NCBI GenBank assembly: GCA_024398135.1
Contig: CP073750.1
Span: 2,914,001-2,978,000 of the forward strand
Reading direction: 5' to 3'
Origin: a bacterium SCSIO 12643
GTDB lineage: Bacteria > Bacteroidota > Bacteroidia > Flavobacteriales_G > Salibacteraceae
DNA: 64,000 nucleotides
Translations under genes and position numbers: made by a program
Shown here: in pieces, positions 43,314-50,870 of the stretch
Layout: each line of letters begins with the position of its first letter
How positions within the stretch are numbered: the first letter of the stretch is position 1
The notes under the pieces: model-generated
What the model was told of the DNA's origin: nothing
Seen by the model: only the letters and a program-made list of their open reading frames with translations
Database searches by the model: none

Positions 43314-45722
43314 TTAGAAATCAATCATCAATCCAATAGAAGGTAAAACTGTTCCGGAGGTATTTTGAATCTCTCTGGTTAAATATGCATTTGGATTTAT
43401 TGGGTTTTCAATTGGATTCCCATTGGCATCTCTATATACATCCAGGTATGGCTGACTTTCTGCCTGGAAGTTATAGATGTTTTGGATGTCCAGATATGCA
43501 TTTAAAGACCACTTTTTGAAATACCACTTTTTGTCCAGACGTACATCTAAACCGTGAGATAACGGTAAACGCTCCGTATTTAAACGATCGTAATCCGGAA
43601 TCCCCTGATTGGTTACATCCCAATTGGCTTTTAGAGAAGAGGTCGCAATATCATATGGTGTATATGGTGCGCCACCCAGAAGTCTGAATTTAACACCAAG
43701 TTCCCAGTCTTTTTTGAATTTTTTACCTGCCGTTAGGTTTAAGATGTGGCGGTTGTCCCATGAAGAAGGAATATATACTCCATTTTTATCCTCAAATTCA
43801 CTACGAACGAATGTATAAGAAATCAATCCATAGATACTTGAGGTCAGTTTTTGTTGTACAAAAAACTCAACACCATACGCCTTCCCCTGGGAGATAGATG
43901 CTACAGGCTCATTTCCAACCACACCAAAATCGCTACCCAGATTGGCCAATGAAATACTATCATTCAATGAGAATGGATAATCACTATACCATTTATGGAA
44001 ACCTTCAATGGTCACTTTGGTAGAGTTGTTTGGAAAGTATTCGAATCCAGCAACGATGTGGTCTGATTTAATGTACTTTACATTATTGTCTTTATTGACC
44101 AGATTATCGTTTTGATCTCGATACCCTAAAACGGTGTAAGCCGGTAATTGATAATATCTACCTGTATTGAAATTGAAATTCACCTTTGGAGTAATCACAT
44201 AAGACGCGGAAAATCGAGGAGACAATTGATCCAATGGATTGCTCATGCTGGATGAATAATCATTGAAATCTGTTCTTAACCCAACGGATAAAGACAATCG
44301 GTTTTCAAAAACTGCTTTGCTGACCTGAGTGAATAAAGCGAATTTGTTAAACGTTAAATCAGATTCGAAATCAATAAGTTGTACGGCTCCATTAATTACC
44401 GTTTTATTGTAGGTAGAGTTGTAATAAGATACATTTTGGAAGCCTCCACCAATGTTCCACTTCCAACCTTTTTTGCGGTAGGTGTTTTCAACTCGAACTT
44501 TGTTTTCCGTTTCTTTTGATTTGTAGTTCAGAATCAGATTGTCCGGATTTTCAATATTGTTTTTGTATTTGTAAGACTCATTAAAAAGTTCATTTCTACT
44601 CACCACAAAAGTCTGATAACTGTGTTTCGAAAAGTGTTTCCAGTTGGCTCCAATAGTATAGTTCCATTGGGTATTCACCGGAAGATTATTGAGAATGTAT
44701 TCATTTCTCTCAATCACCTCCCGATCAGTTTCGCCATCATTTACGCTTTGATTCAGTTCAAAATCATCAATAGCCGCTAAACCAATAATGTTAAGTGTGT
44801 TTTTAGAATTGATTTTAAAAGTGTGTTTGTATTGAAAATCGTTATAAGTCGGTAAGAAAGGAAGTTTTAATGCTTTGAATAAAAACTGAAGATATGATCT
44901 ACGTGCAGAAAAGATAAAGGAAGATTTCTTACCCATTGGGCCATTTAATGTCAACCCAAGATCACTAGAGCCTAATAAAAATGTTCCGGTAAGCTTTTCA
45001 TCATTTCCTTCAATCTGTTTGAAGTCCATTACCGAACTCAATGCATTTCCTCTATTGGTAGGAAATGCACCCGCATAGAAATCGACTTCCTGAATAAAGT
45101 TCACATTTAACATCCCCACAGGACCACCGGAAGAACCTTGCGTGGCAAAGTGGTTGATATTGGGAACTTCAATTCCATCAAGAAAGAATCTATTCTCGCT
45201 TGGGGCCCCACCGCGTACAATAATATCATTTCTAAAAGAAGTTGAAGAAGCCACACCTGGTAAGATTTGAATCACTTTAGAGATATCTCTGTTCCCACCC
45301 GGATTGCGGTAAATCTCAGCAGAATTAATGGTGCGCATACTAATTGGGCTTTCCTCTTTTTTAACGAATGGATTTGCTGTAATCTCAAATTCTTTTAATT
45401 CTGATGAGGTTTCGGTTAAAGGAATATTTAGAATGGTGGGTTTGGCTGTGGAAACCTGAATTTCGTAAAATACGGCTTTTTTAAAACCGATTGTACTACA
45501 TACTACTGAGTAAATACCGGGTTTTAAATTCTCTATTCTATAGTTCCCATCAATATCAGAGGTGGCTCCAATTTGCGTGCTGTCAATAATGACATTGGCA
45601 AATGGAATAGGCTCATTATTAATACTATTGAAAATTCGGCCTTTAATTACTCCGGTTTGTGCATAAGTTGAACCGGAGATTATTAGTAAACAGATAGTGT
45701 AAAAATAAAATCGAAGTTTCAT
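43314..45722 (-). CDS. TonB-dependent outer-membrane receptor
   Basis: An 802-residue outer-membrane receptor. A signal peptide ends near TYAQ (22); the carboxypeptidase-regulatory-like domain (about 23-110) begins GVIKGRIFNSINNEPIPFANVIIDS; the plug region (about 120-230) contains VIQILPGVASSTSFRNDIIVRGGAPSENRFFLDGIEVPNINHF; the remainder is the barrel, ending LMIDF. The ligand is unknown and no SusD-like gene is adjacent. Its predicted -7 element (45742-45749) is overlapped by the inverted repeat that also precedes the divergent MerR-B12 regulator, so it may be controlled by that regulator. Confidence 0.9.
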   Translation of the reverse strand: MKLRFYFYTICLLIISGSTYAQTGVIKGRIFNSINNEPIPFANVIIDSTQIGATSDIDGNYRIENLKPGIYSVVCSTIGFKKAVFYEIQVSTAKPTILNIPLTETSSELKEFEITANPFVKKEESPISMRTINSAEIYRNPGGNRDISKVIQILPGVASSTSFRNDIIVRGGAPSENRFFLDGIEVPNINHFATQGSSGGPVGMLNVNFIQEVDFYAGAFPTNRGNALSSVMDFKQIEGNDEKLTGTFLLGSSDLGLTLNGPMGKKSSFIFSARRSYLQFLFKALKLPFLPTYNDFQYKHTFKINSKNTLNIIGLAAIDDFELNQSVNDGETDREVIERNEYILNNLPVNTQWNYTIGANWKHFSKHSYQTFVVSRNELFNESYKYKNNIENPDNLILNYKSKETENKVRVENTYRKKGWKWNIGGGFQNVSYYNSTYNKTVINGAVQLIDFESDLTFNKFALFTQVSKAVFENRLSLSVGLRTDFNDYSSSMSNPLDQLSPRFSASYVITPKVNFNFNTGRYYQLPAYTVLGYRDQNDNLVNKDNNVKYIKSDHIVAGFEYFPNNSTKVTIEGFHKWYSDYPFSLNDSISLANLGSDFGVVGNEPVASISQGKAYGVEFFVQQKLTSSIYGLISYTFVRSEFEDKNGVYIPSSWDNRHILNLTAGKKFKKDWELGVKFRLLGGAPYTPYDIATSSLKANWDVTNQGIPDYDRLNTERLPLSHGLDVRLDKKWYFKKWSLNAYLDIQNIYNFQAESQPYLDVYRDANGNPIENPINPNAYLTREIQNTSGTVLPSIGLMIDF

Positions 45723-45741
45723 TTCATTTAATTTTGTAATG

Positions 45742-45749
45742 CAAAAGTA
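45742..45749 (-). promoter_or_regulatory. -7 promoter element for the TonB receptor
   Basis: The minus strand reads TACTTTTG, matching TAnnTTTG, 19 bp upstream of the receptor ATG. The inverted repeat begins 6 bp further upstream. Confidence 0.6.
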
Positions 45750-45755
45750 ATTTTA

Positions 45756-45789
45756 TTTGTTTAATATTGTTTTAAAATCTTTAAACAAA
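45756..45789. promoter_or_regulatory. Candidate CarH/LitR operator 1 (TTTGTTTAA-N16-TTAAACAAA)
   Basis: Nine-bp arms at 45756-45764 and 45781-45789, with a 16-bp spacer, form a perfect inverted repeat in the 75-bp region between the divergent TonB receptor and merR genes. An identical repeat with the same spacing occurs before crtI. A weak -7 match for merR (TAATATTG, 45762-45769) lies inside it, consistent with autorepression. Confidence 0.7.
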
Positions 45790-45797
45790 AATCATAA

Positions 45798-46691
45798 GTG
45801 AGTGTTAAAACAGATTTTTCGATCAAGGATCTAGAGAATTTAAGTGGGGTAAAAGCGCATACCATTAGAATATGGGAAAAGCGCTACGATTTACTAGAAC
45901 CGCAGCGTACAGATACCAATATCCGTAGTTATGATGGGCATAATCTTCAACGATTGCTTAATGTGGCTATGTTGGTAGAGCGGGGATACAAGATCTCTAA
46001 GTTATCCAAATTAGGAGATGAGCAACTTTTCGCTACAGTTAGGGAAGAGCTGTTAAACAAAGGAAATCATAGATTCTATTTGAATGAGTTCAAAATGTCT
46101 ATGCTGAACTTTGATCAGGAATTATTTGATAGTACCTACAATAAGTTGTTAGCGGATTTTTCGTTCCGGGAAATTTTCAAAAAGATATTTGTTGATCTAT
46201 TAGAAGAGATAGGTGTATTGTGGATGACGGATACGATAACCCCTGCACATGAGCATTTTATATCTACATTGATTCAACAAAAAATCCTGATAAACATAGA
46301 AAGAGTTCAGGGGAATGTATCTCAAAAGGACAAGACATTTGTTTTGTTCTTACCTCTAAATGAAATCCATGAACTCGGATTGTTATACACGCATTTTGAG
46401 TTGCTTTTAAAAGGATACCGTTCTATTTATTTGGGCGCAAGTGTTCCCGTGGATAACCTTATAGAACTGCGTAATATGTTTAGCAATATTGTTTATGTGA
46501 GTTACTTTACCATATACCCTGAAAAAGAAAAAGTAGCAGAGTATGTGAATCATATTGGAACGGAAGTTTTGGATAAGAATAATGAAGAATTGTGGATTTT
46601 GGGAAGGAATACCCGAGACCTGGATTCTCAATTATTGCATAAATCTGTGAAGGTATTTGAAAAAATTGATGATGTGGTCGCCCTGGTTTAA
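45798..46691 (+). CDS. MerR-type regulator with cobalamin-binding domain (CarH/LitR-like photoreceptor)
   Basis: A 297-residue regulator. The N-terminal MerR HTH (about 6-75) reads FSIKDLENLSGVKAHTIRIWEKRYDLLEPQR. A helical B12-cap domain (about 95-170) follows, with the CarH signature Wx9EH: Trp142 then Glu152-His153. A Rossmann cobalamin-binding domain (about 178-297) carries ExHxxG with His191, the expected lower cobalt ligand. In CarH, adenosylcobalamin drives tetramer formation and repression in the dark, and light breaks it. The residue after the Trp, His132 in T. thermophilus CarH, is Met143 here. The start is GTG at 45798. It lies just upstream of crtI. Confidence 0.9.
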   Translation: MSVKTDFSIKDLENLSGVKAHTIRIWEKRYDLLEPQRTDTNIRSYDGHNLQRLLNVAMLVERGYKISKLSKLGDEQLFATVREELLNKGNHRFYLNEFKMSMLNFDQELFDSTYNKLLADFSFREIFKKIFVDLLEEIGVLWMTDTITPAHEHFISTLIQQKILINIERVQGNVSQKDKTFVLFLPLNEIHELGLLYTHFELLLKGYRSIYLGASVPVDNLIELRNMFSNIVYVSYFTIYPEKEKVAEYVNHIGTEVLDKNNEELWILGRNTRDLDSQLLHKSVKVFEKIDDVVALV

Positions 46692-46716
46692 CTGGGGTTT
46701 CGAGTGATTTTTACAT

Positions 46717-46750
46717 TTTGTTTAATGATTTTTCAAAAAGATTAAACAAA
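46717..46750. promoter_or_regulatory. Candidate CarH/LitR operator 2 (TTTGTTTAA-N16-TTAAACAAA)
   Basis: The same 9-bp arms and the same 16-bp spacer as operator 1 lie between merR and crtI (arms 46717-46725 and 46742-46750). The arms extend to 12 bp (ATTTTGTTTAAT and complement). It ends 5 bp before the crtI -7 element, so binding would block that promoter. Confidence 0.75.
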
Positions 46751-46755
46751 ATAAA

Positions 46756-46763
46756 TATCTTTG
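46756..46763 (+). promoter_or_regulatory. -7 promoter element of the crt operon
   Basis: TATCTTTG matches TAnnTTTG only 7 bp before the crtI ATG. Transcription from it would start within a few bases of the ATG, giving a leaderless or nearly leaderless message. Confidence 0.6.
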
Positions 46764-46770
46764 TTGCGTT

Positions 46771-48240
46771 ATGCGAACAAAGATTGTTATCATAGGAGCC
46801 GGATTTTCATCCATTTCAGCAGCATGCTACCTGGCCAATCAAGGTTACGAGGTACATGTACATGAAAAGAATTCTCAATTAGGTGGACGCGCGCAACAAT
46901 ATCAGAAAGATGGATTCCTTTTTGATATGGGGCCGACCTGGTATTGGATGCCAGATGTGTTTGATCGTTTTTTTGCGGATTTTGGCAAAAAGACCAGCGA
47001 CTACTACACTATTGAAAAACTGTCACCTGCCTACCGCGTATTTTTTGGACAGAATGACTTTATAGATATTCCGGATAATTTACCCGATATCATTAATGTA
47101 TTTGAGCGCATTGAAAAAGGAGCAGGTCAAAAATTAGCAAACTTTATAGATAAGTCCAGATCGAATTATGACATTGCCATAAAAAAACTGGTATATCAAC
47201 CGGGATTAAGCCCTTTGGAATTGGTAACCCCGGAAACAGTATTAGAATTACCACAGTTTATAAGAACTATACGAAACGCAGTTTATGCGGAATTTAAAAA
47301 TCCGAAACTCCGACAAATTTTAGAATTCCCGGTCTTGTTTCTGGGTGCGAAACCATCTGATACCCCATTATTTTACAACTTTATGAACTATGCAGATTTT
47401 GGTCTGGGTACCTGGTACCCTAAAGGCGGAATGAAATCTGTGGTAGATGGGATGGTACAATTGGCTGAGGAATTGGGCGTGAGATTCCACACGAATTCTC
47501 AAGTAGAAGGTCTTTTATTAGACGATGACAATCAAGTTTACGGAGTGAGTGTCGATAAATTTGATATCCCAGCCGATTTAGTACTATCCGGTGCCGATTA
47601 TCAATTTACGGAAACATTATTAGAACCAGACTTAAGGTCGTATTCAGATAAGTACTGGGACAAGAGAGTGATGGCACCATCTGCATTATTGTTTTATGTG
47701 GGTTTTGATCAGCCGCTGTCTAATGTGTTACATCATACATTGTTTTTTGATGTGCCATTTGATACGCATGCACAGGACATTTATGATGAACCCATGTGGC
47801 CTAAAGAGCCATTGTTCTATGCCAGTTTCTCTTCAAAAACGGATGCTATTGTAGCCCCGGAAGGTCAGGAAGCTGCAACATTTTTGATTCCATTGGCTCC
47901 GGATTTGGAAGATACTCCAGAGTTAAGAGAGAAATACTTTAACATTATAATAGATCGTATGACTCAATTAACTGAGCAAGATTTGAAACCACATGTGTTA
48001 TTCAAAAAATCATATTGTGTAAAAGACTTCAAAGAAGATTACAATTCATTTAAAGGCAATGCTTATGGTATGGCCAATACTTTATTTCAAACAGCCTTCT
48101 TAAGACCCAAACTAAAAAGTAAAAAAGTTCCGAATCTATATTATACCGGGCAACTCACTGTTCCCGGTCCTGGAGTGCCGCCTGCACTCATATCCGGAAA
48201 AATTGTTTCAGAATTAATCAATAAAAGCCAGAAATCATGA
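46771..48240 (+). CDS. crtI: Phytoene desaturase
   Basis: A 489-residue FAD-dependent desaturase converting phytoene to lycopene (four dehydrogenations). The dinucleotide-binding motif IVIIGAGFSSISAACYLANQGYEVHVHEK begins at residue 5, followed by LGGRAQQY and FDMGPTWYWMPDVFDRFF. The C-terminal bacterial phytoene dehydrogenase signature is NLYYTGQLTVPGPGVPPALISGKIVS. It is the first gene of the crt operon, starts 79 bp after merR and overlaps crtB by 4 bp. Regulation is likely via the operator at 46717-46750. Confidence 0.95.
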   Translation: MRTKIVIIGAGFSSISAACYLANQGYEVHVHEKNSQLGGRAQQYQKDGFLFDMGPTWYWMPDVFDRFFADFGKKTSDYYTIEKLSPAYRVFFGQNDFIDIPDNLPDIINVFERIEKGAGQKLANFIDKSRSNYDIAIKKLVYQPGLSPLELVTPETVLELPQFIRTIRNAVYAEFKNPKLRQILEFPVLFLGAKPSDTPLFYNFMNYADFGLGTWYPKGGMKSVVDGMVQLAEELGVRFHTNSQVEGLLLDDDNQVYGVSVDKFDIPADLVLSGADYQFTETLLEPDLRSYSDKYWDKRVMAPSALLFYVGFDQPLSNVLHHTLFFDVPFDTHAQDIYDEPMWPKEPLFYASFSSKTDAIVAPEGQEAATFLIPLAPDLEDTPELREKYFNIIIDRMTQLTEQDLKPHVLFKKSYCVKDFKEDYNSFKGNAYGMANTLFQTAFLRPKLKSKKVPNLYYTGQLTVPGPGVPPALISGKIVSELINKSQKS

Positions 48241-49076
48241 AAACTTTATTTGACGAAGTCTCGTATGAGTGTAGCAAAGAGATCACCAAGAAGTATAGCA
48301 CATCATTCTCTTTGGCCGTAAAAATGTTGTCTCCGAAAATTCAGGATGCGATTTATGCCATCTATGGATTTGTCCGTGTGGCAGATGAAATTGTAGACTC
48401 TTTTCACGCCTATGATAAGGAAGAATTGCTGGATGAGTTTGAAGCCAATCTAAAACTTTCGCTTGAGCGAAAAATTAGTTTGAATCCTGTGCTGAATTCA
48501 TTTCAGGAAGTGGTTCACCGTTACCATATTGATTATGATCTGATTGATGCGTTTTTGAAAAGTATGCGTGCAGATTTACATAAAAATACATATACGAGTT
48601 TCGAAGGTTATCAAGAGTATATCTACGGTTCGGCAGATGTGGTAGGATTGATGTGCTTAAAAGTTTTTGTAAGTGGAGATGCTGAGAAATATGAAGAGTT
48701 GAAAGGTGCAGCGATGAAATTGGGAAGTGCTTTCCAAAAAGTGAATTTCTTACGTGATTTTAAAGAGGATTCTGATGTTCTTGACCGTACTTACTTTCCA
48801 CATTTGTATAACAAACCATTTGGGGTAGATACGAAAAAGTTGATTATTGAAGAAATCAAAGATGATTTTGAGCAAGCGTATATCGGAATCAAAAAGCTGC
48901 CATTGGAAGCCAGGTTTGGAGTATATACAGCTTATATCTACTATAAGAAACTCTTGAAGAAACTAATTCAGGCGGATGTGGAAGAAATCAAAATGAGTAG
49001 AATTCGTGTGAGTAATCCAACAAAAATGGCTTTACTGGCCAAATCATTCGTAAACCATAAGTTGAACTTACTGTGA
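48237..49076 (+). CDS. crtB: Phytoene synthase
   Basis: A 279-residue squalene/phytoene synthase joining two geranylgeranyl diphosphates to phytoene. The first Asp-rich motif is DEIVD (50-54) in YGFVRVADEIVDSF, and the second is within NFLRDFKEDSDVLDRTYFP; both bind the Mg-diphosphate. The start overlaps the crtI stop (ATGA). GGPP synthase is not in the window and must be supplied elsewhere. Confidence 0.95.
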   Translation: MKTLFDEVSYECSKEITKKYSTSFSLAVKMLSPKIQDAIYAIYGFVRVADEIVDSFHAYDKEELLDEFEANLKLSLERKISLNPVLNSFQEVVHRYHIDYDLIDAFLKSMRADLHKNTYTSFEGYQEYIYGSADVVGLMCLKVFVSGDAEKYEELKGAAMKLGSAFQKVNFLRDFKEDSDVLDRTYFPHLYNKPFGVDTKKLIIEEIKDDFEQAYIGIKKLPLEARFGVYTAYIYYKKLLKKLIQADVEEIKMSRIRVSNPTKMALLAKSFVNHKLNLL

Positions 49077-49600
49077 GAATAATCCTGTCTATATTTCTGA
49101 TCATTATTTCTACATGGAGTTTTGCCGGGAATGATGTGGCGCATTTCAGAACCCTGTTTCAAAATGCTTCTTCGGAATCTGACTTTGAAAGAATACTGGA
49201 AACGGAAATCGAGGGAGCTTCAGCAACAGAAATCAATATCATTGAAGCATATAAGGCGGTAGCGCATGCTACCATGGCAAAATATGCTTTCAATCCGTAT
49301 TCTAAAATGAAATACTTCAATGAAGGTCGGGATCAATTGGAAGCATTAATTGCGAAAGATAAATCGATAGATAATGTATTTTTAAGATTGATTTTACAAT
49401 TGAATACACCTGATTTTTTGAACTACAATAATGAGATTGAACAGGACTTAAAATTCTTTATTGCGCAGGTGAATACCGCGGGATTAACTCCAGATCATAA
49501 AGCATTTATGATTGAGACTATTTTGGAAGGAAAAAAAGACGACCTGGAGTTTCGAGATTTGTTCGATATTTTGGAAAGAATGAATGACATAAAAATTTAA
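49073..49600 (+). CDS. Secreted protein of unknown function within the crt operon
   Basis: A 175-residue protein with a signal peptide (about 1-18, IILSIFLIIISTWSFAG) and an all-helical mature part (FRTLFQNASSESDFERILETEIEGAS; AYKAVAHATMAKYAFNPYSKMKYFNEGRDQLEALI). The start is GTG, overlapping the crtB stop by 4 bp (GTGA). I recognise no enzyme motif. Tight coupling to crtB and crtZ suggests a role in carotenoid handling, membrane placement or envelope physiology, but this is inference. Confidence 0.65.
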   Translation: MRIILSIFLIIISTWSFAGNDVAHFRTLFQNASSESDFERILETEIEGASATEINIIEAYKAVAHATMAKYAFNPYSKMKYFNEGRDQLEALIAKDKSIDNVFLRLILQLNTPDFLNYNNEIEQDLKFFIAQVNTAGLTPDHKAFMIETILEGKKDDLEFRDLFDILERMNDIKI

Positions 49601-49605
49601 TAGAG

Positions 49606-50058
49606 ATGATTTTTGCAATAACATTATTCATCACATTTATAGCAATGGAAGGTGTGGCCTGGTGGATGCATAAGTACATCATGCATGGCATGTTTTGGAA
49701 CTTGCATGAAGACCACCACACCAAATCCAGTCACCATTCTGTATTTGAAATGAATGATACTTTTTTCATTTTTTTCTCAGTTCTGGCCATTGGTAGTTTT
49801 CTGGGGTGGCAGTATTGGGACTCTGTGGTTTTATTGGCCATCGGTAGTGGAATTTCGTTATACGGTCTGGTGTATTTTATCATTCATGATTTGTTTATTC
49901 ACCAAAGAATAAAGATTTGGAGAAATACGAAGAATCCTTATTTATTGGCGATCCGAAGAGCTCACAAAGTTCACCATAAACATTTGGGTAAACACGATGG
50001 AGAGTGTTTTGGGATGCTTTGGGTGCCGATTAAATATTATAAAAAGTACGCGAAGTAA
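49606..50058 (+). CDS. crtZ: Beta-carotene 3-hydroxylase
   Basis: A 150-residue membrane di-iron hydroxylase of the fatty-acid-hydroxylase superfamily, adding 3-hydroxyls to beta-carotene to give zeaxanthin. All His boxes are visible: HKYIMH (His22, His27), HEDHH (34-38), HDLFIH (94-99) and HKVHH (120-124). Membrane helices flank them. It starts 5 bp after the unknown secreted gene and its stop overlaps the cyclase start (TAATG). Confidence 0.93.
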   Translation: MIFAITLFITFIAMEGVAWWMHKYIMHGMFWNLHEDHHTKSSHHSVFEMNDTFFIFFSVLAIGSFLGWQYWDSVVLLAIGSGISLYGLVYFIIHDLFIHQRIKIWRNTKNPYLLAIRRAHKVHHKHLGKHDGECFGMLWVPIKYYKKYAK

Positions 50059-50741
50059 TGTCTCTGTATCTCTGGATAAATATTCTGGCGATTTCCGTTC
50101 CTTTAATAGCGAGTTTTGATCATCGAATTCAGCTGCATAAGAAATGGAAGTTTGTGATTCCTGCCATTTTTATATCTATGGTGCCTTACATTATTTGGGA
50201 TGTGATTTTTACGCATCATGGATTTTGGGGATTTAATCCGGAATATCTTCAAGGTATTGATTTGATCAATTTACCGCTCGAAGAATGGTTGTTTTTTATA
50301 GCGATTCCTTATGCCTGCATTTTCACACATTATACGTTGACAAAACTTAATCCCGGACTTAAATTGGGAATGGAAGCCGTAAAAGCGATTACGGTTGTGC
50401 TCCTGGTTGAGTTTGTGGTGCTCGCTATTATATACTATGATAATTGGTATACACTCATTGATGTCATTTTTGCTTTTATCATTTTAGGGGCGACCTATAA
50501 ATGGGCAGCACCGCTATTACAATCGTATTATCTGACATTCCTCGTGATTTTAATTCCCTTCTTTATTGTGAATGGAGTCCTGACAGGTACTGGAATTACG
50601 GATGAAGTGGTGTGGTATAATGAAGCTGAGTTTATTGGAATCCGTCTGGGAACGATCCCCGCAGAAGATACTATTTACGCATTCTCCATGATTTTGTTGA
50701 ATTTGTTGTTGGTGGAGGTGATGGGCTGGAGAAAGAGCTAG
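50058..50741 (+). CDS. Lycopene cyclase, fused CrtYcd type
   Basis: A 227-residue membrane protein with about seven helices in two similar halves, matching the lycopene beta-cyclase CrtYc/CrtYd fusion found in Bacteroidota. Conserved marks are WDVIFTHHGFWGFNPEY followed by LPLEEWLFFIAIPYACIF in the first half, and GTIPAEDTIYAFSMILLNLL in the second. It would cyclise lycopene to beta-carotene. It is the last gene of the crt operon; a long hairpin follows at 50830-50863. Confidence 0.88.
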   Translation: MSLYLWINILAISVPLIASFDHRIQLHKKWKFVIPAIFISMVPYIIWDVIFTHHGFWGFNPEYLQGIDLINLPLEEWLFFIAIPYACIFTHYTLTKLNPGLKLGMEAVKAITVVLLVEFVVLAIIYYDNWYTLIDVIFAFIILGATYKWAAPLLQSYYLTFLVILIPFFIVNGVLTGTGITDEVVWYNEAEFIGIRLGTIPAEDTIYAFSMILLNLLLVEVMGWRKS

Positions 50742-50829
50742 AGTGGACTCAATCTTAAGTATTTCTAAACTCCAATAAGGGTTTGGAAGAGGTAAGTATA
50801 CATGATGTTTTTTGTTTGTGTAATATGAA

Positions 50830-50863
50830 GATGCACTTGTTGTGAAAAAACAACAAGTGCATC
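50830..50863. terminator. Long 14-bp hairpin between convergent genes
   Basis: GATGCACTTGTTGT pairs perfectly with its complement across a GAAAAA loop. There is no T-tract on either side, so it is a possible bidirectional 3'-end structure rather than a textbook terminator. Confidence 0.55.
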
Positions 50864-50870
50864 ATTCAAA

